This document shows, one piece after another, positions 1 to 13,129 of a stretch of 64,000 bases of DNA (positions are counted from its first letter, which is position 1; every line of letters begins with the position of its first letter). The translations under genes were made by a program, and so were the position numbers. The DNA lies in the NCBI RefSeq assembly GCF_003112575.1, contig NZ_BEWC01000008.1, positions 620,001-684,000 of the forward strand, read 5' to 3'. Below the pieces are notes generated by a model that was not told the DNA's origin, ran no database searches, and saw only the letters and a program-made list of their open reading frames with translations. The DNA comes from Streptomyces ardesiacus (GTDB lineage Bacteria > Actinomycetota > Actinomycetes > Streptomycetales > Streptomycetaceae).

Positions 1-1702
1 CGCGCACGTTCGCCCGCCGCTGCCACCAGTCGCCCGGCATCTTCGACACCAGCGCCTGCTTGCCGTGCACCACCTCGTCGTGCGAGATCGGCAGCACGTA
101 GTTCTCGCTGTACGCGTACACCATCGAGAAGGTCATCTCGTGGTGGTGGTACTTGCGGTGCACCGGCTCGTGGGCGGCGTACTCCAGCGAGTCGTGCATC
201 CAGCCCATGTTCCACTTCAGGCCGAAGCCGAGCCCGCCGGTGTCGGTGGGCCGGGTCACCCCGCCCCACGCCGTCGACTCCTCGGCGATGGTCACCACGC
301 CGGGGCAGCGCCGGTAGACGGTCGCGTTCATCTCCTGGAGGAACGCCATCGCCGCCAGGTCCTCCCGGCCGCCGTACTGGTTGGGCTCCCACTGCCCGGA
401 GTCGCGCGAGTAGTCCAGGTAGAGCATCGAGGCGACCGCGTCCACGCGCAGCCCGTCGATGTGGAACTCCTCGCACCAGTACACGGCGTTCGCCACGAGG
501 AAGTTGCGCACCTCGGTCCGCGCGAAGTCGAAGGTGTACGTGCCCCAGTCCGGGTGCTCCGCGCGCCGGGAGTCCCCGGGCTCGTACAGCGGGTCCCCGT
601 CGAAGCGGGCCAGCGCCCAGTCGTCCTTCGGGAAGTGCGCCGGCACCCAGTCCATGATCACGCCGATCCCGGCCCGGTGCAGCGCGTCGACCAGGTACCG
701 GAAGTCGTCCGGGGAGCCGAGGCGGGCGGTCGGGGCGTAGAAGCCGGTGACCTGGTAGCCCCAGGACGGACCGTAGGGGTGCTCGGCGACCGGCATCAGC
801 TCGACGTGGGTGAAGCCCAGGTCCTTCACGTACGCCGGCAGCTCCTCGGCCAGCTCGCGGTAGCCCAGCCCCGGCCGCCAGGACGGCAGATGCACCTCGT
901 ACACCGAGAACGGCGCCTCGTGCACGGGGGTGTCGGACCGGGTCCGCATCCATTCCGCGTCGCTCCACTCGTAGCGCGACGCGGTCACCACGGACGCGGT
1001 GTTCGGCGGCTCCTCGGCGGCGCGGGCCATCGGGTCGGCCTTGAGGAACCTGTGCCCGTACCGGGAGTGGATCTCGAACTTGTACCGGGTGCCCTCGCCG
1101 ACCCCCGGCAGGAACAGCTCCCACACCCCGGACGAGCCCAGCGAACGCATCGGGAACGCGGTGCCGTCCCAGTGCGTGAAGTCGGCGGCGACCCGCACGC
1201 CCTGCGCGTTGGGCGCCCACACCGTGAACCGGGTGCCGGTCACGCCCTCGTGCGTCATCGGCTCCGCGCCCAGCGCCCGCCACAACTGCTCGTGCCGGCC
1301 CTCACCGATCAGGTGCAGGTCCAGCTCGCCGAGGGCGGGCAGGAAGCGGTACGGGTCGTGCGTCTCCTGCGGCTCGCCCTCCTCGTACGCCACCACGAGG
1401 GTGTACGCGGGAATCGCGGACAGCGGCAGGACGGCGGAGAACAGCCCGTCCCCCTCCGACGCGAGGGCGTGGCGCTCGCCGTCGACGACCACGCCCACCT
1501 CGCGGGCGAAGGGGCGCAGCGCCCGGAAGGCGATGCCGCCGGGCACCGGGTGGGCGCCGAGCAGGGCGTGGGGGTCGTGGTGGGCGCCCGCCAGCAGACG
1601 CCCGCGGTCGGCGGGGTCCAGGGGCGGTGCGGTCGCGCACGCACCGGGCGGGTGCGGGGCCGGGGCGGAGGGCTCGGGGATCGAGGTGTCGCGGAGGGCC
1701 AC
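1..1702 (-). CDS. glgB: 1,4-alpha-glucan branching enzyme GlgB, 3' end cut by window edge
   Basis: Transfers alpha-1,4-glucan segments to alpha-1,6 positions; in the GlgE pathway it branches the linear chains made by GlgE. About 567 codons are present. Residues 1-110 hold an N-terminal CBM48-type region with DPHALLGAHP, followed by a second CBM48 segment (FTVWAPNAQGVRVAADF). The catalytic barrel shows SWGYQVTGFYAPTARLG, DGLRVDAVASMLYLDY (nucleophile Asp), TIAEESTAWGGVT (acid/base Glu) and PISHDEVVHGK. The C-terminal domain lies outside the window. The GTG start at 1702 is 3 nt after the stop of the maltokinase gene and has a GAGGAG ribosome site about 9 nt upstream, so co-translation in the glgE-treS-mak-glgB operon is likely. 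Confidence 0.95.
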   Translation of the reverse strand, partial: MALRDTSIPEPSAPAPHPPGACATAPPLDPADRGRLLAGAHHDPHALLGAHPVPGGIAFRALRPFAREVGVVVDGERHALASEGDGLFSAVLPLSAIPAYTLVVAYEEGEPQETHDPYRFLPALGELDLHLIGEGRHEQLWRALGAEPMTHEGVTGTRFTVWAPNAQGVRVAADFTHWDGTAFPMRSLGSSGVWELFLPGVGEGTRYKFEIHSRYGHRFLKADPMARAAEEPPNTASVVTASRYEWSDAEWMRTRSDTPVHEAPFSVYEVHLPSWRPGLGYRELAEELPAYVKDLGFTHVELMPVAEHPYGPSWGYQVTGFYAPTARLGSPDDFRYLVDALHRAGIGVIMDWVPAHFPKDDWALARFDGDPLYEPGDSRRAEHPDWGTYTFDFARTEVRNFLVANAVYWCEEFHIDGLRVDAVASMLYLDYSRDSGQWEPNQYGGREDLAAMAFLQEMNATVYRRCPGVVTIAEESTAWGGVTRPTDTGGLGFGLKWNMGWMHDSLEYAAHEPVHRKYHHHEMTFSMVYAYSENYVLPISHDEVVHGKQALVSKMPGDWWQRRANVR

Positions 1703-1705
1703 GGG

Positions 1706-3067
1706 TCAGTCTCCTCTCACGGCGAGTCGTTCGATCGCCGCCATGGGTACGGGAAGCCAGTCGGGGCGGTGCCGGGCCTCGTACAGCACCTCGTACACGG
1801 CGCGGTCCGTCTCGTAGGCGCGCAGCAGGCCGTGCTTCTTGCGGGGGTCCCAGCCGGCGCGGGCGGCGTAGCCCGCGCAGAACGCCTCCCGGCAGCGGCG
1901 CGCCCACTCGGGGCGCCACGGGCGGCGCTGCCGGGCGGCGTAGTCGAAGGAGCGCAGCATCCCTGCGATGTCGCGGACCGGGGAGTGGGCGCTGCGCCGT
2001 TCGGCCAGCGGGCGCGAGGGTTCGCCCTCGAAGTCGATGACGAACCAGTCCCGGCCGGCCCGCAGCACCTGGCCCAGGTGCAGGTCGCCATGGATGCGCT
2101 GGGCGGGCGGGCCCGAGTCGCAGGTGGACAGCGCCGCGAAGGCCGCCCGCAGACCGGGGACGAAGGGCTGCAGCGCCGGTACGCAGTGCGCGGCCGCGGT
2201 GAGCCGCTCCGTCATCGCCGCGGCCGTACGCCCGTTCTCGCCGGGGGCGCCGACCGGGAAGGCGGAGGCCAGCGCGAGGTGCACGTCGCCCATCGCCCGC
2301 CCCAGCTCGTGCGCCTGCACGGTGAACTCGTCCCCGGCGGCGAGCGCGTTCAGGGACAGCGTCCAGCCGTCGGAGGCGCCGTGCAGGAACGGCTGGAGCA
2401 CGCCGAGCGTCGCCCCGTAGGGATGGGTCGTGCGCATCCACGCCACCGGCGCCGGGACCCGGCCGCAGCCCTGCCGGGCCAGCGCGTCCGGCACCTCCAG
2501 GTCGGGATTGACGCCGGGCTGGATGCGCCGGAACAGCTTCAGGATGAACTCGTCGCCGTAGATCAGCGAGGAGTTGGACTGCTCGGCGTCCAGCAGCCGC
2601 GGGACGAGACCGCCCGGCACCGGACGCGCGGGGTCGGCCTCGAAGCGCAGCGGGCCCGCCTTGCCCGGGTGCCGCAGCCGGTCCAGCAGGAGCTGGGCGG
2701 TCCGGGGGTCGTGCAGCGCGTCGTAGACCGTGCGCCCGGCCAGCGGACCGTCCTGCACCTGCCCGATGATCGCCCGTCCCAGGCGCGGCGACGGCTGCTC
2801 GCGCACGCCGAGCAGCAGTTGGTAGCAGTCCCCGGCCGGGGGAGTGCCGCCGGGAGAGGGCACGGAGCCCTGCCCTGTCTGCACCAGGAGGTGCAGACAG
2901 CCGGGGAACAGCTCGGTCATCGACAGCAGACCCAGCTCGGCCACGGGCCGGTCCTTGCCGGCGAACCAGCGCTGGCGCGGCAGCCACTGGCGCAGCAACT
3001 CGCCGAGCGACGCCATCGGCTCGGCGAGCTGCCCGCGTCTGGGGCGCAGGGGTGCGGTCTTCGGCAT
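1706..3067 (-). CDS. mak: maltokinase (Mak/Pep2)
   Basis: Phosphorylates maltose with ATP to maltose-1-phosphate, the donor for GlgE. The 453-residue length fits free-standing maltokinases. The N-terminal cap carries the family signature RQRWFAGKDR near residue 35. The C-terminal lobe has the APH-like kinase motifs RIHGDLHLGQVL (catalytic loop with Asp) and WFVIDFEGEPSRPL (metal-binding Asp). It lies between treS (28 nt upstream) and glgB (3 nt downstream). In other actinobacteria TreS and Mak associate or are fused; here they are separate genes. Start is ATG at 3067 with AAAGGA about 8 nt upstream. Confidence 0.95.
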   Translation of the reverse strand: MPKTAPLRPRRGQLAEPMASLGELLRQWLPRQRWFAGKDRPVAELGLLSMTELFPGCLHLLVQTGQGSVPSPGGTPPAGDCYQLLLGVREQPSPRLGRAIIGQVQDGPLAGRTVYDALHDPRTAQLLLDRLRHPGKAGPLRFEADPARPVPGGLVPRLLDAEQSNSSLIYGDEFILKLFRRIQPGVNPDLEVPDALARQGCGRVPAPVAWMRTTHPYGATLGVLQPFLHGASDGWTLSLNALAAGDEFTVQAHELGRAMGDVHLALASAFPVGAPGENGRTAAAMTERLTAAAHCVPALQPFVPGLRAAFAALSTCDSGPPAQRIHGDLHLGQVLRAGRDWFVIDFEGEPSRPLAERRSAHSPVRDIAGMLRSFDYAARQRRPWRPEWARRCREAFCAGYAARAGWDPRKKHGLLRAYETDRAVYEVLYEARHRPDWLPVPMAAIERLAVRGD

Positions 3068-3095
3068 GGTGACGCGTCCTTTCCTCGGCCCACGC

Positions 3096-4810
<1,715 letters not shown>

Positions 4811-4814
<4 letters not shown>

Positions 4815-6817
4815 GAGGCTCCTGCCCCTCCGTTCTGCGGCGCGCCGGCGGACGGCCGCCGGACGTGGAAGACGTGGGCGGGGGCCAGGCCGGGCTCGAG
4901 CCGCACGTAGTTCGTCCGGCCCCAGTGATAGGTCCGTCCCGTGAGTTCGTCGTGAACCGGAACGGACTCGTGCCAGTCCAGGCCGAGTTGCGGCATGTCG
5001 AGCGAGATCGTGGCCTCCTGGGTGCGGTGCGGATCGAGGTTGGCGACCACCAGGACCACGTCGGACCCGGCGCGCTTGCTGTAGGCGATGAGCGCGTCGT
5101 TGTCGGTGTGGTGGAAGCGGAGGTTCCGCAGCTGGTGCAGCGCGGGATGGGCGCGCCGGATGGTGTTGAGGCGGGTGATGAGGGGGGCGATGGTGGTGCC
5201 CTCGCGTTCGGCGGTGGCCCAGTCGCGGGGTTTGAGCTGGTATTTCTCGCTGTCGAGGTATTCCTCGCTGCCGGGGTGGAGGGGGGTGTTCTCGCAGAGT
5301 TCGTAGCCGCTGTAGATGCCCCAGGCGGGGGAGAGGGTGGCGGCGAGGACGGCGCGGACCTCGAAGGCGGGGCGGCCGCCGTGCTGGAGGTAGGCGTGGA
5401 GGATGTCGGGGGTGTTGGTGAAGAAGTTGGGCCGCATGTAGGCGGCGGCGTCCCCGGTGAGTTCGGTGAGGTACTGCGTCAGTTCCTGTTTGGTGTTGCG
5501 CCAGGTGAAGTAGGTGTAGGACTGCTGGAAGCCGATCTGGGCGAGGGTGTGCATCATCGCGGGGCGGGTGAAGGCCTCGGCCAGGAAGATCACGTCGGGG
5601 TCGGTGCGGTTGACGGTGGCGAGGACGCGTTCCCAGAAGGCGACGGGTTTGGTGTGGGGGTTGTCGACGCGGAAGATGCGTACGCCGTGGTCCATCCAGT
5701 GGCGCAGGATGCGGACGGTTTCGGTGACGAGTCCGTCGGGGTCGGTGTCGAAGGCGACGGGGTAGATGTCCTGGTATTTCTTGGGCGGGTTCTCGGCGTG
5801 GGCGATGGTGCCGTCGGGGCGGTGGTGGAACCAGTCGGGGTGTTTGTGGACCCAGGGGTGGTCGGGGGAGCACTGGAGGGCGAAGTCGAGGGCGATTTCG
5901 AGGCCGTGGCGGGTGGCTTCGGTGACGAAGTGGTCGAAGTCGTCGAGGGTGCCGAGGGCGGGGTGGACGGTGTCGTGGCCGCCTTCGGGTGAGCCGATGG
6001 CCCAGGGGACGCCGACGTCGTCGGGGGTGGCGGAGAGGGTGTTGTTGCGGCCTTTGCGGTGGGTGGTGCCGATGGGGTGGACCGGGGGGAGGTAGACGAC
6101 GTCGAAGCCCATGGCGGCGATGGCGGGCAGGCGGCGGGCGGCGGTGCGGAAGGTGCCGTGGGGGTGTTCGGGGGTGCCCTCGGAGCGGGGGAAGAATTCG
6201 TACCAGGCGCCGTAGAGGGCGCGTTCGCGCTCGACGAGCAGGGGGAGCGGTTCGGAGGAGGTGACCAGGTCGCGCAGGGGGTGGCGGGCCAGGACCGCGT
6301 CGACCTGAGGCGTCAGCGCCGCCGCCAGCCGGGTGGCCACCGGAAGCGTGTCGTCCAGCAGGGTCCCGGCCGCCGCCAGCAGCACCGCGCGCCCCGACTC
6401 CGCCGGTACGCCCGCGGCGGCGCGCCGGAACAGCTCCGCGCCCTCCTCCAGGACGAGGCCGGTGTCGATGCCGGCCGGGATCTTGATCCGCGCCGCGTGC
6501 CGCCAGGTGGCGACGGGGTCGCTCCACGCCTCCACCCGGTACGTCCAGTTGCCCGGTGCCCCCGGCGTGACCTCGGCGCCCCAGCGGTCGGTGCCCGGGG
6601 CCAGCTCCCGCATGGGCGTCCAGGGGCCCGGACGGCCCTCGGGGTCCTTCAGTACGACGTTGGCGGCCACCGCGTCGTGCCCCTCCCGGAACACGGTCGC
6701 GGTGACCTCGAACGTCTCTCCCGTCACCGCCTTCGCCGGGCGCCTGCCGTTCTCCACCACCGGGTGGACGTCCCGGACCGGGATACGTCCGATCTCCACG
6801 CTCGCACTCATCCGCAT
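4811..6817 (-). CDS. glgE: alpha-1,4-glucan:maltose-1-phosphate maltosyltransferase GlgE
   Basis: GH13_3 enzyme that extends alpha-1,4-glucan with maltosyl units from maltose-1-phosphate. Length 668 residues, as in Streptomyces GlgE. N-terminal domain: RRPAKAVTGETFEVTATVFR and PGPWTPMRELAPGTDRWG. Catalytic region: HPIGTTHRKGRNNTL, GVRIFRVDNPHTKPVAFWE (nucleophile Asp, about residue 388), DVIFLAEAFTRPAMM (Glu), and the C-terminal LDWHESVPVHDELTG. ATG at 6817 lies 4 nt after GGAGG; an in-frame ATG at 6811 is 10 nt after it, so the exact start is uncertain by two codons. The stop overlaps the treS start. Confidence 0.96.
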
Positions 6818-6878
6818 CTCACCTCCGCCGTGCTCGTGGCCGGGCGCGGGCCCGGCCGACTGGGTTGGGCCGTTCGGG

Positions 6879-7151
6879 TCAGGCGGCGCCCGAGGGGGCC
6901 TTGTGCCCCGCCGGGGAGAGCCGCTCCGGCCGTTCCTGCGCAGGGGTGAGCAGGTTCGTCCGCAGATACCTTTCGGCAGCGTCCGCCGCCTCGCGCGCGC
7001 ACCGCTTCCCCATCAGCACGCAGAGGGTGTATCCGGAGTCCTCGAAGGTGGCCCGGACGGTGACGTCCGCGGGGGACGCCAACATTGAGCGTTCCCAGGC
7101 GCGGTAGTGCCGCAGCTTCCGGGCGACTTCGCTCTTCGCGGGGAGCAGCAT
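6879..7151 (-). CDS. DUF5133 domain protein
   Basis: A 90-residue protein beginning MLLPAKSEVARKLRHYRAWE, followed by DSGYTLCVLMGKRCAREAADAAERYL. This matches the small DUF5133 family found mostly in Streptomyces; no activity is known to me. One Cys sits in TLCVLMG and one in GKRCAREA. It lies 61 nt upstream of glgE on the same strand, so it may be the first gene of the transcript, but the gap leaves room for a separate promoter. GGAAGG precedes the ATG by about 10 nt. Confidence 0.75.
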   Translation of the reverse strand: MLLPAKSEVARKLRHYRAWERSMLASPADVTVRATFEDSGYTLCVLMGKRCAREAADAAERYLRTNLLTPAQERPERLSPAGHKAPSGAA

Positions 7152-7503
7152 GGCCGGTCACCTTCCGGGCGGTCCGGGGTACGGACGATCGGGTGTGGAC
7201 GTTCGGCTCCGGCCGAACGGCCGGGCAGGGGGTCGATCGGCGCAGGGGCGAACGAGTTCTTCACACATGGTGCACGGGTGGTGACACCCCGTCTTGTTGG
7301 ATCTTCAACTGCTTTTCGTGCCCCGCTTCCGGCCCGGTCCCGGGCCCGATCCCGGCTCCGAACTGCTCGTGTTGCACGAATGGACTACCGCTCCCACTCT
7401 GGAGTGACTCAGAAGCGACCAGCGCTCACGCTTCGTGATCGGGGAGCCCGTCCCCCCACGGGACGAGGAGGAGCGAGAGTCTTCGCGGTGAGGAGCCACG
7501 ACG
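7152..7503. promoter_or_regulatory. divergent intergenic region between the glgE operon and the glgX operon
   Basis: This 352-bp gap must hold promoters for both operons. It contains an 8-bp inverted repeat at 7200-7219 (CGTTCGGC, loop TCCG, GCCGAACG), well placed as a hairpin or operator for the minus-strand operon. Near 7400-7428 there is AGTGA followed by TCAC 17 nt later, a loose resemblance to BldD-type half-sites that I would not rely on. Composition is less GC-rich around 7295-7440 than in the neighbouring genes, as expected for promoters. No ORF with coding character was seen. Confidence 0.55.
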
Positions 7504-8015
7504 ATGAAGACCGCAGTGCCCTGCTACTACCACCTCGACGTGGAAGTGAGCCCGGAACGGGTCGGACAGGTCAGGCGCATCCTGGCCGCCCACCTCCGGT
7601 TCTGGAACCTGGAGAACCTCGTCGAACCCGTCTGCTCGGGCGCCGAGATGCTGCTGCTGGCGATCGACGAGCACGCGAGCGACAAGAACACGTCGATCGA
7701 GATGTGGTGGAACCGCCAGCACCTCATCACGGCCGTAGGGGGCAACGACCAGGCGCTCCGTCCCGACCAGGACCTGCGCACCTGTCTGCAGCACCTCGCC
7801 GCCAACAGCGACGGCTGGGGCTGCTGCGCCACCGACACCGGCGCCAAGGTCATCTGGTTCTCGCGCCGCGCCCGCGCCGGCGAACGCGTCCCGCTGGTCG
7901 CGACGGATCCCGAGCCGATCACCCAGGAGGGGCTGGAAGTGCCGCGAGAGATCATGCCCGTGGCCCGGGCGGCCGGGTGGGCCCGTACGTCCGGCGGCAT
8001 CCTGGAGGAGGCCCG

Positions 8016-8019
<4 letters not shown>
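7504..8019 (+). CDS. degenerate GHKL/RsbW-like ATP-binding regulator, coupled to glgX
   Basis: A 171-residue protein resembling the many Streptomyces anti-sigma-factor-like ATPases. The layout fits: PERVGQVRRILAAHLRFWNL (N-terminal helix), a region where the family has its N-box, and a C-terminal segment LAANSDGWGCCATDTGAKVI corresponding to the usual GLxLL..WG...GK. The N-box ELVxNAxxH is not conserved (EMLLLAIDEHASDKN), and no DxGxG G1 box is visible, so ATP binding is doubtful. The GTGA overlap with glgX implies co-translation, suggesting a role in glycogen control. Function is inference only. Confidence 0.65.
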
Positions 8020-10163
<2,144 letters not shown>

Positions 10164-10173
10164 GCCGGTGGGA

Positions 10174-10974
10174 TCAACCGTCCAGACGGCGCGCGGTCAC
10201 CGTGAACTGCGCGCCGTCGGCGTCCCGGAGCACCGCCTCGTCCGCCCGCAGGGAGAGCACGCTGCCCCCGTGCCGCTCCGCGGCGCGGGCGCAGGCCGCG
10301 ACGTCCTCGACCGCGAAGTGGACCTGCCAGTGCGGCCGCACCGCCGGGTCCGGGGCCGCTCCCAGCGCCCCCGACTCGATGCGGGCCACGACCTCGCCCT
10401 CGTGGCGCAGGACCACCTCGTCGCCCTCGTACCGGACCTCGCAGCCCCGGCCCGAGGCCCATTCGAAGATCTCGCCGTAGAAGATCGCGGCGTCGAAGGC
10501 GTCGCGGGTGTGCAGCCGGATGAAGGCGGGACGCTTGGTGCGCCAGGTGTCCCAGTCGGAGAACAGCTCGCCCTCCCAGATCCCGAACGTCGCGCCGTCC
10601 CGGTCGGCGAGCAGGGCCGCCCGCCCCGGCGGCAGGGAGATCGGCCCGACCGCGGCCGTGCCCCCGCGCTCCTGCGCACGCGACGCGGCCTCGTCCGCGC
10701 TGCGCACCGCGAAGTACGGCGTCCAGGCCACCGCCATCTGCCACATCGCGGCGACGGCGGCGATCCCGGCCACCGGCACCCCGTCGGCCAGAGCGATGCG
10801 GAAGGGCTCGCCCAGCCGGACGGGCCGCCACTGCCAGCCCAGCACGGCGGAGTAGAACTCCTCGGTTGCCTTCAGGTCACGGCTGGTGAGACTCACCCAG
10901 CAGGGGGCTCCGTACACGGAGTGCGTGGACAGCAGGCCGTCCCCGCGGGCGGAGGAGGTCATGTCGTGGTTCAT
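10174..10974 (-). CDS. VOC-family (glyoxalase-like) protein, two domains
   Basis: A 266-residue protein of two vicinal-oxygen-chelate modules. The first begins PCWVSLTSRDLKATEEFYSA and VLGWQWRPV; the second begins RPAFIRLHTRDAFDAAIFYG and ends VHFAVEDVAACARAAERHGG. Such proteins bind metals or small ligands (isomerases, dioxygenases, antibiotic-binding proteins); the substrate cannot be told here. ATG at 10974 is chosen because AGGA lies about 10 nt upstream; an in-frame ATG at 10962 lacks a ribosome site. The gene converges on glgX with only 10 nt between the two stops. Confidence 0.85.
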   Translation of the reverse strand: MNHDMTSSARGDGLLSTHSVYGAPCWVSLTSRDLKATEEFYSAVLGWQWRPVRLGEPFRIALADGVPVAGIAAVAAMWQMAVAWTPYFAVRSADEAASRAQERGGTAAVGPISLPPGRAALLADRDGATFGIWEGELFSDWDTWRTKRPAFIRLHTRDAFDAAIFYGEIFEWASGRGCEVRYEGDEVVLRHEGEVVARIESGALGAAPDPAVRPHWQVHFAVEDVAACARAAERHGGSVLSLRADEAVLRDADGAQFTVTARRLDG

Positions 10975-11156
10975 GGCAGTCGTGTCCTGATCTCGTCCAC
11001 CGGCAGCCACCGGCTCCACACCGGTGTCCGGCCGGGAGTGCGGCGGGCGCCTGGCGAGTACCCCGCACCCGGCCCCGAAACGGTGGCGCGCCCCGCCCGG
11101 ACCGCCCGGTGGCGCGAGGCGTCGGGGCTGGTGAGGATGGAGGCCCGGAGGTGACC

Positions 11157-11543
11157 ATGCCCCCCACCGACGCGCACCCGGCACCCGGCCCGGGCCCGGA
11201 TTCCGACGCGGACCAGATCTTCCGGCTGCAGGAGCAGGTCCGGCAGCTCAAGGAGGCGGTCGTCTCGCACGCCGTCGTCGACCAGGCGATCGGTGTGATC
11301 GTCGTCCTCGGCGCGGTGTCGCCGGACGAGGGATGGATCGTCCTGAAGGAAGTTTCCCAGCATACGAACATCAAACTCCGCAATGTGGCGGAAACGGTAC
11401 TCATCTGGGGGCGCACCGGAGTGATGCCGCCGGAAATCCTGGCCGCACTGGAGGACCGCCTGGGGCGGCCCGTGGACGAAGGGCGCGCGCTCAGCGGGCC
11501 TCCGCCAGGATCTCCTCGCGGATCCGGTCGAAACAGCCGGTGA
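11157..11543 (+). CDS. stand-alone ANTAR-domain protein
   Basis: A 128-residue protein. After a Pro-rich start, residues 18-95 read QIFRLQEQVRQLKEAVVSHA, VVDQAIGVIVVLGAVSPDEG and the three-helix ANTAR core with conserved Ala and aromatic positions (LIWGRTG). ANTAR domains bind paired RNA hairpins and act as antiterminators, usually attached to a receiver or GAF sensor. Neither sensor is present here. The ATG follows GGAGG by 5 nt. The 3' end overlaps the convergent sigma-factor gene by 53 bp, so transcription through either end makes RNA antisense to the other. Confidence 0.85.
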   Translation: MPPTDAHPAPGPGPDSDADQIFRLQEQVRQLKEAVVSHAVVDQAIGVIVVLGAVSPDEGWIVLKEVSQHTNIKLRNVAETVLIWGRTGVMPPEILAALEDRLGRPVDEGRALSGPPPGSPRGSGRNSR

Positions 11544-12282
11544 GCAGCCGCGAGACGTGCATCTGGGAGATGCCGAGCTGCTGGGCGATGCGGCTCTGCG
11601 TCATTCCGCCGAAGAAGCGCAGGTAGAGGATGGTGCGCTCGCGCTCGGGCAGCGCCTCCAGGCAGGGCCGCACGGCCACCCGGTCCACGACCGCGTCGAA
11701 GGCGGGGTCGGGGCCGCCCAGCGCGTCACCGAGGGCGTACCCGTCGGTGCCGGGCATCTCCGCCTCCAGCGACAGAGCCGAGAAGCACTCCAGGGCCTCC
11801 ATGCCGGTGCGCACGTCGACCGTGGTCAGGTGCGCGTGCTCGGCGATCTCCTCGACGGTCGGCGCGCGGCCCGGCGTGGTCTGCGCCAGCTCCTTCGCCG
11901 ACTTGCGGACCCGGTTGCGCAGGTCCTGGATGCGGCGCGGGACGTGCAGCGTCCACATGTGGTCGCGGAAGTGCCGTTTGATCTCCCCGGTCACGGTCGG
12001 CACGGCGTACGCCTCGAAGGCGTGGCCGCGCCGGGGGTCGTAGTGGTCGACGGCCTTGACCAGGCCCAGGGCCGCCACCTGGTAGAGGTCCTCCAGGTTC
12101 TCGCCGCGGCCCCGGAAGCGGACGGCGATCCGCTCCGCCATGGGCAGCCACACCCGGATCAGTTCGTCCCGCAGCGCCTTGCGCTCGGGTCCCTCGGGCA
12201 GCCCGGCGAGCCGGTCGAACGCCGCGGCCGTGTCGGGGGCGTCGTCGTGCGGGTGGGGCTGGGTTCTGCCGGCGACACGCAT
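11491..12282 (-). CDS. SigB/SigF/SigG-family RNA polymerase sigma factor
   Basis: A 263-residue group 3 sigma factor. Region 2 is clear: WLPMAERIAVRFRGRGENLE, DLYQVAALGLVKAVDHYDPR and FEAYAVPTVTGEIKRHFRDH. Region 3 follows (IQDLRNRVRKSAKELAQTTP, EIAEHA). Region 4 has LPERERTILYLRFFGGMTQS and the helix-turn-helix IAQQLGISQMHVSRLL. It matches Streptomyces stress/differentiation sigma factors, usually controlled by anti-sigma/antagonist switches; no cognate RsbW/RsbV gene adjoins it. The ATG at 12282 has GGGAGG about 8 nt upstream; GTG at 12285 is equally possible. Confidence 0.93.
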   Translation of the reverse strand: MRVAGRTQPHPHDDAPDTAAAFDRLAGLPEGPERKALRDELIRVWLPMAERIAVRFRGRGENLEDLYQVAALGLVKAVDHYDPRRGHAFEAYAVPTVTGEIKRHFRDHMWTLHVPRRIQDLRNRVRKSAKELAQTTPGRAPTVEEIAEHAHLTTVDVRTGMEALECFSALSLEAEMPGTDGYALGDALGGPDPAFDAVVDRVAVRPCLEALPERERTILYLRFFGGMTQSRIAQQLGISQMHVSRLLTGCFDRIREEILAEAR

Positions 12283-12584
12283 CACGCGCACCTCCCTCAG
12301 CAGGGGTGCTGGCAAGTCCTCGTATATATGGATACTGAGCGCGAATGTCCCGGACGGCCACTCGAACGGCTGCATACCGGTGACCGGGCGGCCGCCCCGT
12401 CGCCGGACGTGATGTGCGGCACGCTCCGGGTGACTGCGTGGACCGGTGCCGGCGGATCCTCCCTGGGCAGCGCTTGATCGTCGATCAAAAGGGGCGAAGG
12501 TGCTGGCCACGGCGCATTCCGCTCATTTGACAGTGCGATCGGCGCACAGATAGGAAGCAGCGTCGAGAGGTCGAGAGGGGCACC
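12283..12584. promoter_or_regulatory. divergent promoter region; SigA-like promoter and palindrome
   Basis: On the plus strand TTGACA at 12527-12532 and TAGGAA at 12551-12556 are 18 nt apart, giving a good housekeeping-type promoter about 30 nt before the GTG at 12585. Upstream lies a palindrome, TTGATCGTCGATCAA at 12474-12488 (two 7-bp arms), a candidate operator. A TA-rich patch at 12318-12335 (TCGTATATATGGATACT) may hold the minus-strand promoter of the sigma gene. No coding ORF was recognised. Confidence 0.6.
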
Positions 12585-13109
12585 GTGTACGAGCCGAACG
12601 TGGTCGGGGACTGGCAGGAGTACGACGAGCACGCCGGCCTGCGGGTCCGAGTCCACCGCCTGGAGCCGGCCGAGCCGCCGCGCGGGCGGGACGACGCCGC
12701 GGAGGGGCTGACGTACTTCCGGGTCCGGGTGACCGTCGAGAACCGGGGCGGACGCCACCTCGGCATCCACCTGGAGGACGGCCAGGTCGACGTGCGGATC
12801 GGCCCCGACGGGGAGAGCGCCTTCCTCGACTGGCGCAACTCCCAGTTCATCGAGGGCTTCGACGTCTACCCGCTGCGCCGGGCCACCGCCGTGCTCTACG
12901 GCGCCGGCCCGGAGGCGAGCCTGAGCCAGGTGGACGTCCAGGTGCAGCTCAGGGTGGACGAGGAGTGGGCCGACCGCCGGCTGTGGAGCGGGGCGCTCGG
13001 GCTGCCCGACGGGGCCGGCGCCGTGCCGTGCGGCACGGCACGGGACGAGGGTGTGGCGCACCAGGTGAGCGCCTTCCTGCGGGGCCGGTCGGAGGACGGC
13101 TCCGCCTGA
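12585..13109 (+). CDS. conserved protein of unknown function, Ig-like beta fold likely
   Basis: A 174-residue protein starting VYEPNVVGDWQEYDEHAGLR. It is rich in alternating hydrophobic/polar strands (LTYFRVRVTVENRGGRHLGI, LEDGQVDVRIGPDG, VDVQVQLRVDEEWADRRLWS), suggesting an extracellular-type Ig/DUF4352-like beta-sandwich. There is no signal peptide or membrane helix, so it is predicted cytosolic. GTG at 12585 follows GAGAGG by about 8 nt. It is divergent from the sigma factor gene and sits behind a good promoter. I do not recognise a specific function. Confidence 0.7.
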   Translation: MYEPNVVGDWQEYDEHAGLRVRVHRLEPAEPPRGRDDAAEGLTYFRVRVTVENRGGRHLGIHLEDGQVDVRIGPDGESAFLDWRNSQFIEGFDVYPLRRATAVLYGAGPEASLSQVDVQVQLRVDEEWADRRLWSGALGLPDGAGAVPCGTARDEGVAHQVSAFLRGRSEDGSA

Positions 13110-13129
13110 CCCGCCCGGCCCGCCGGGTC

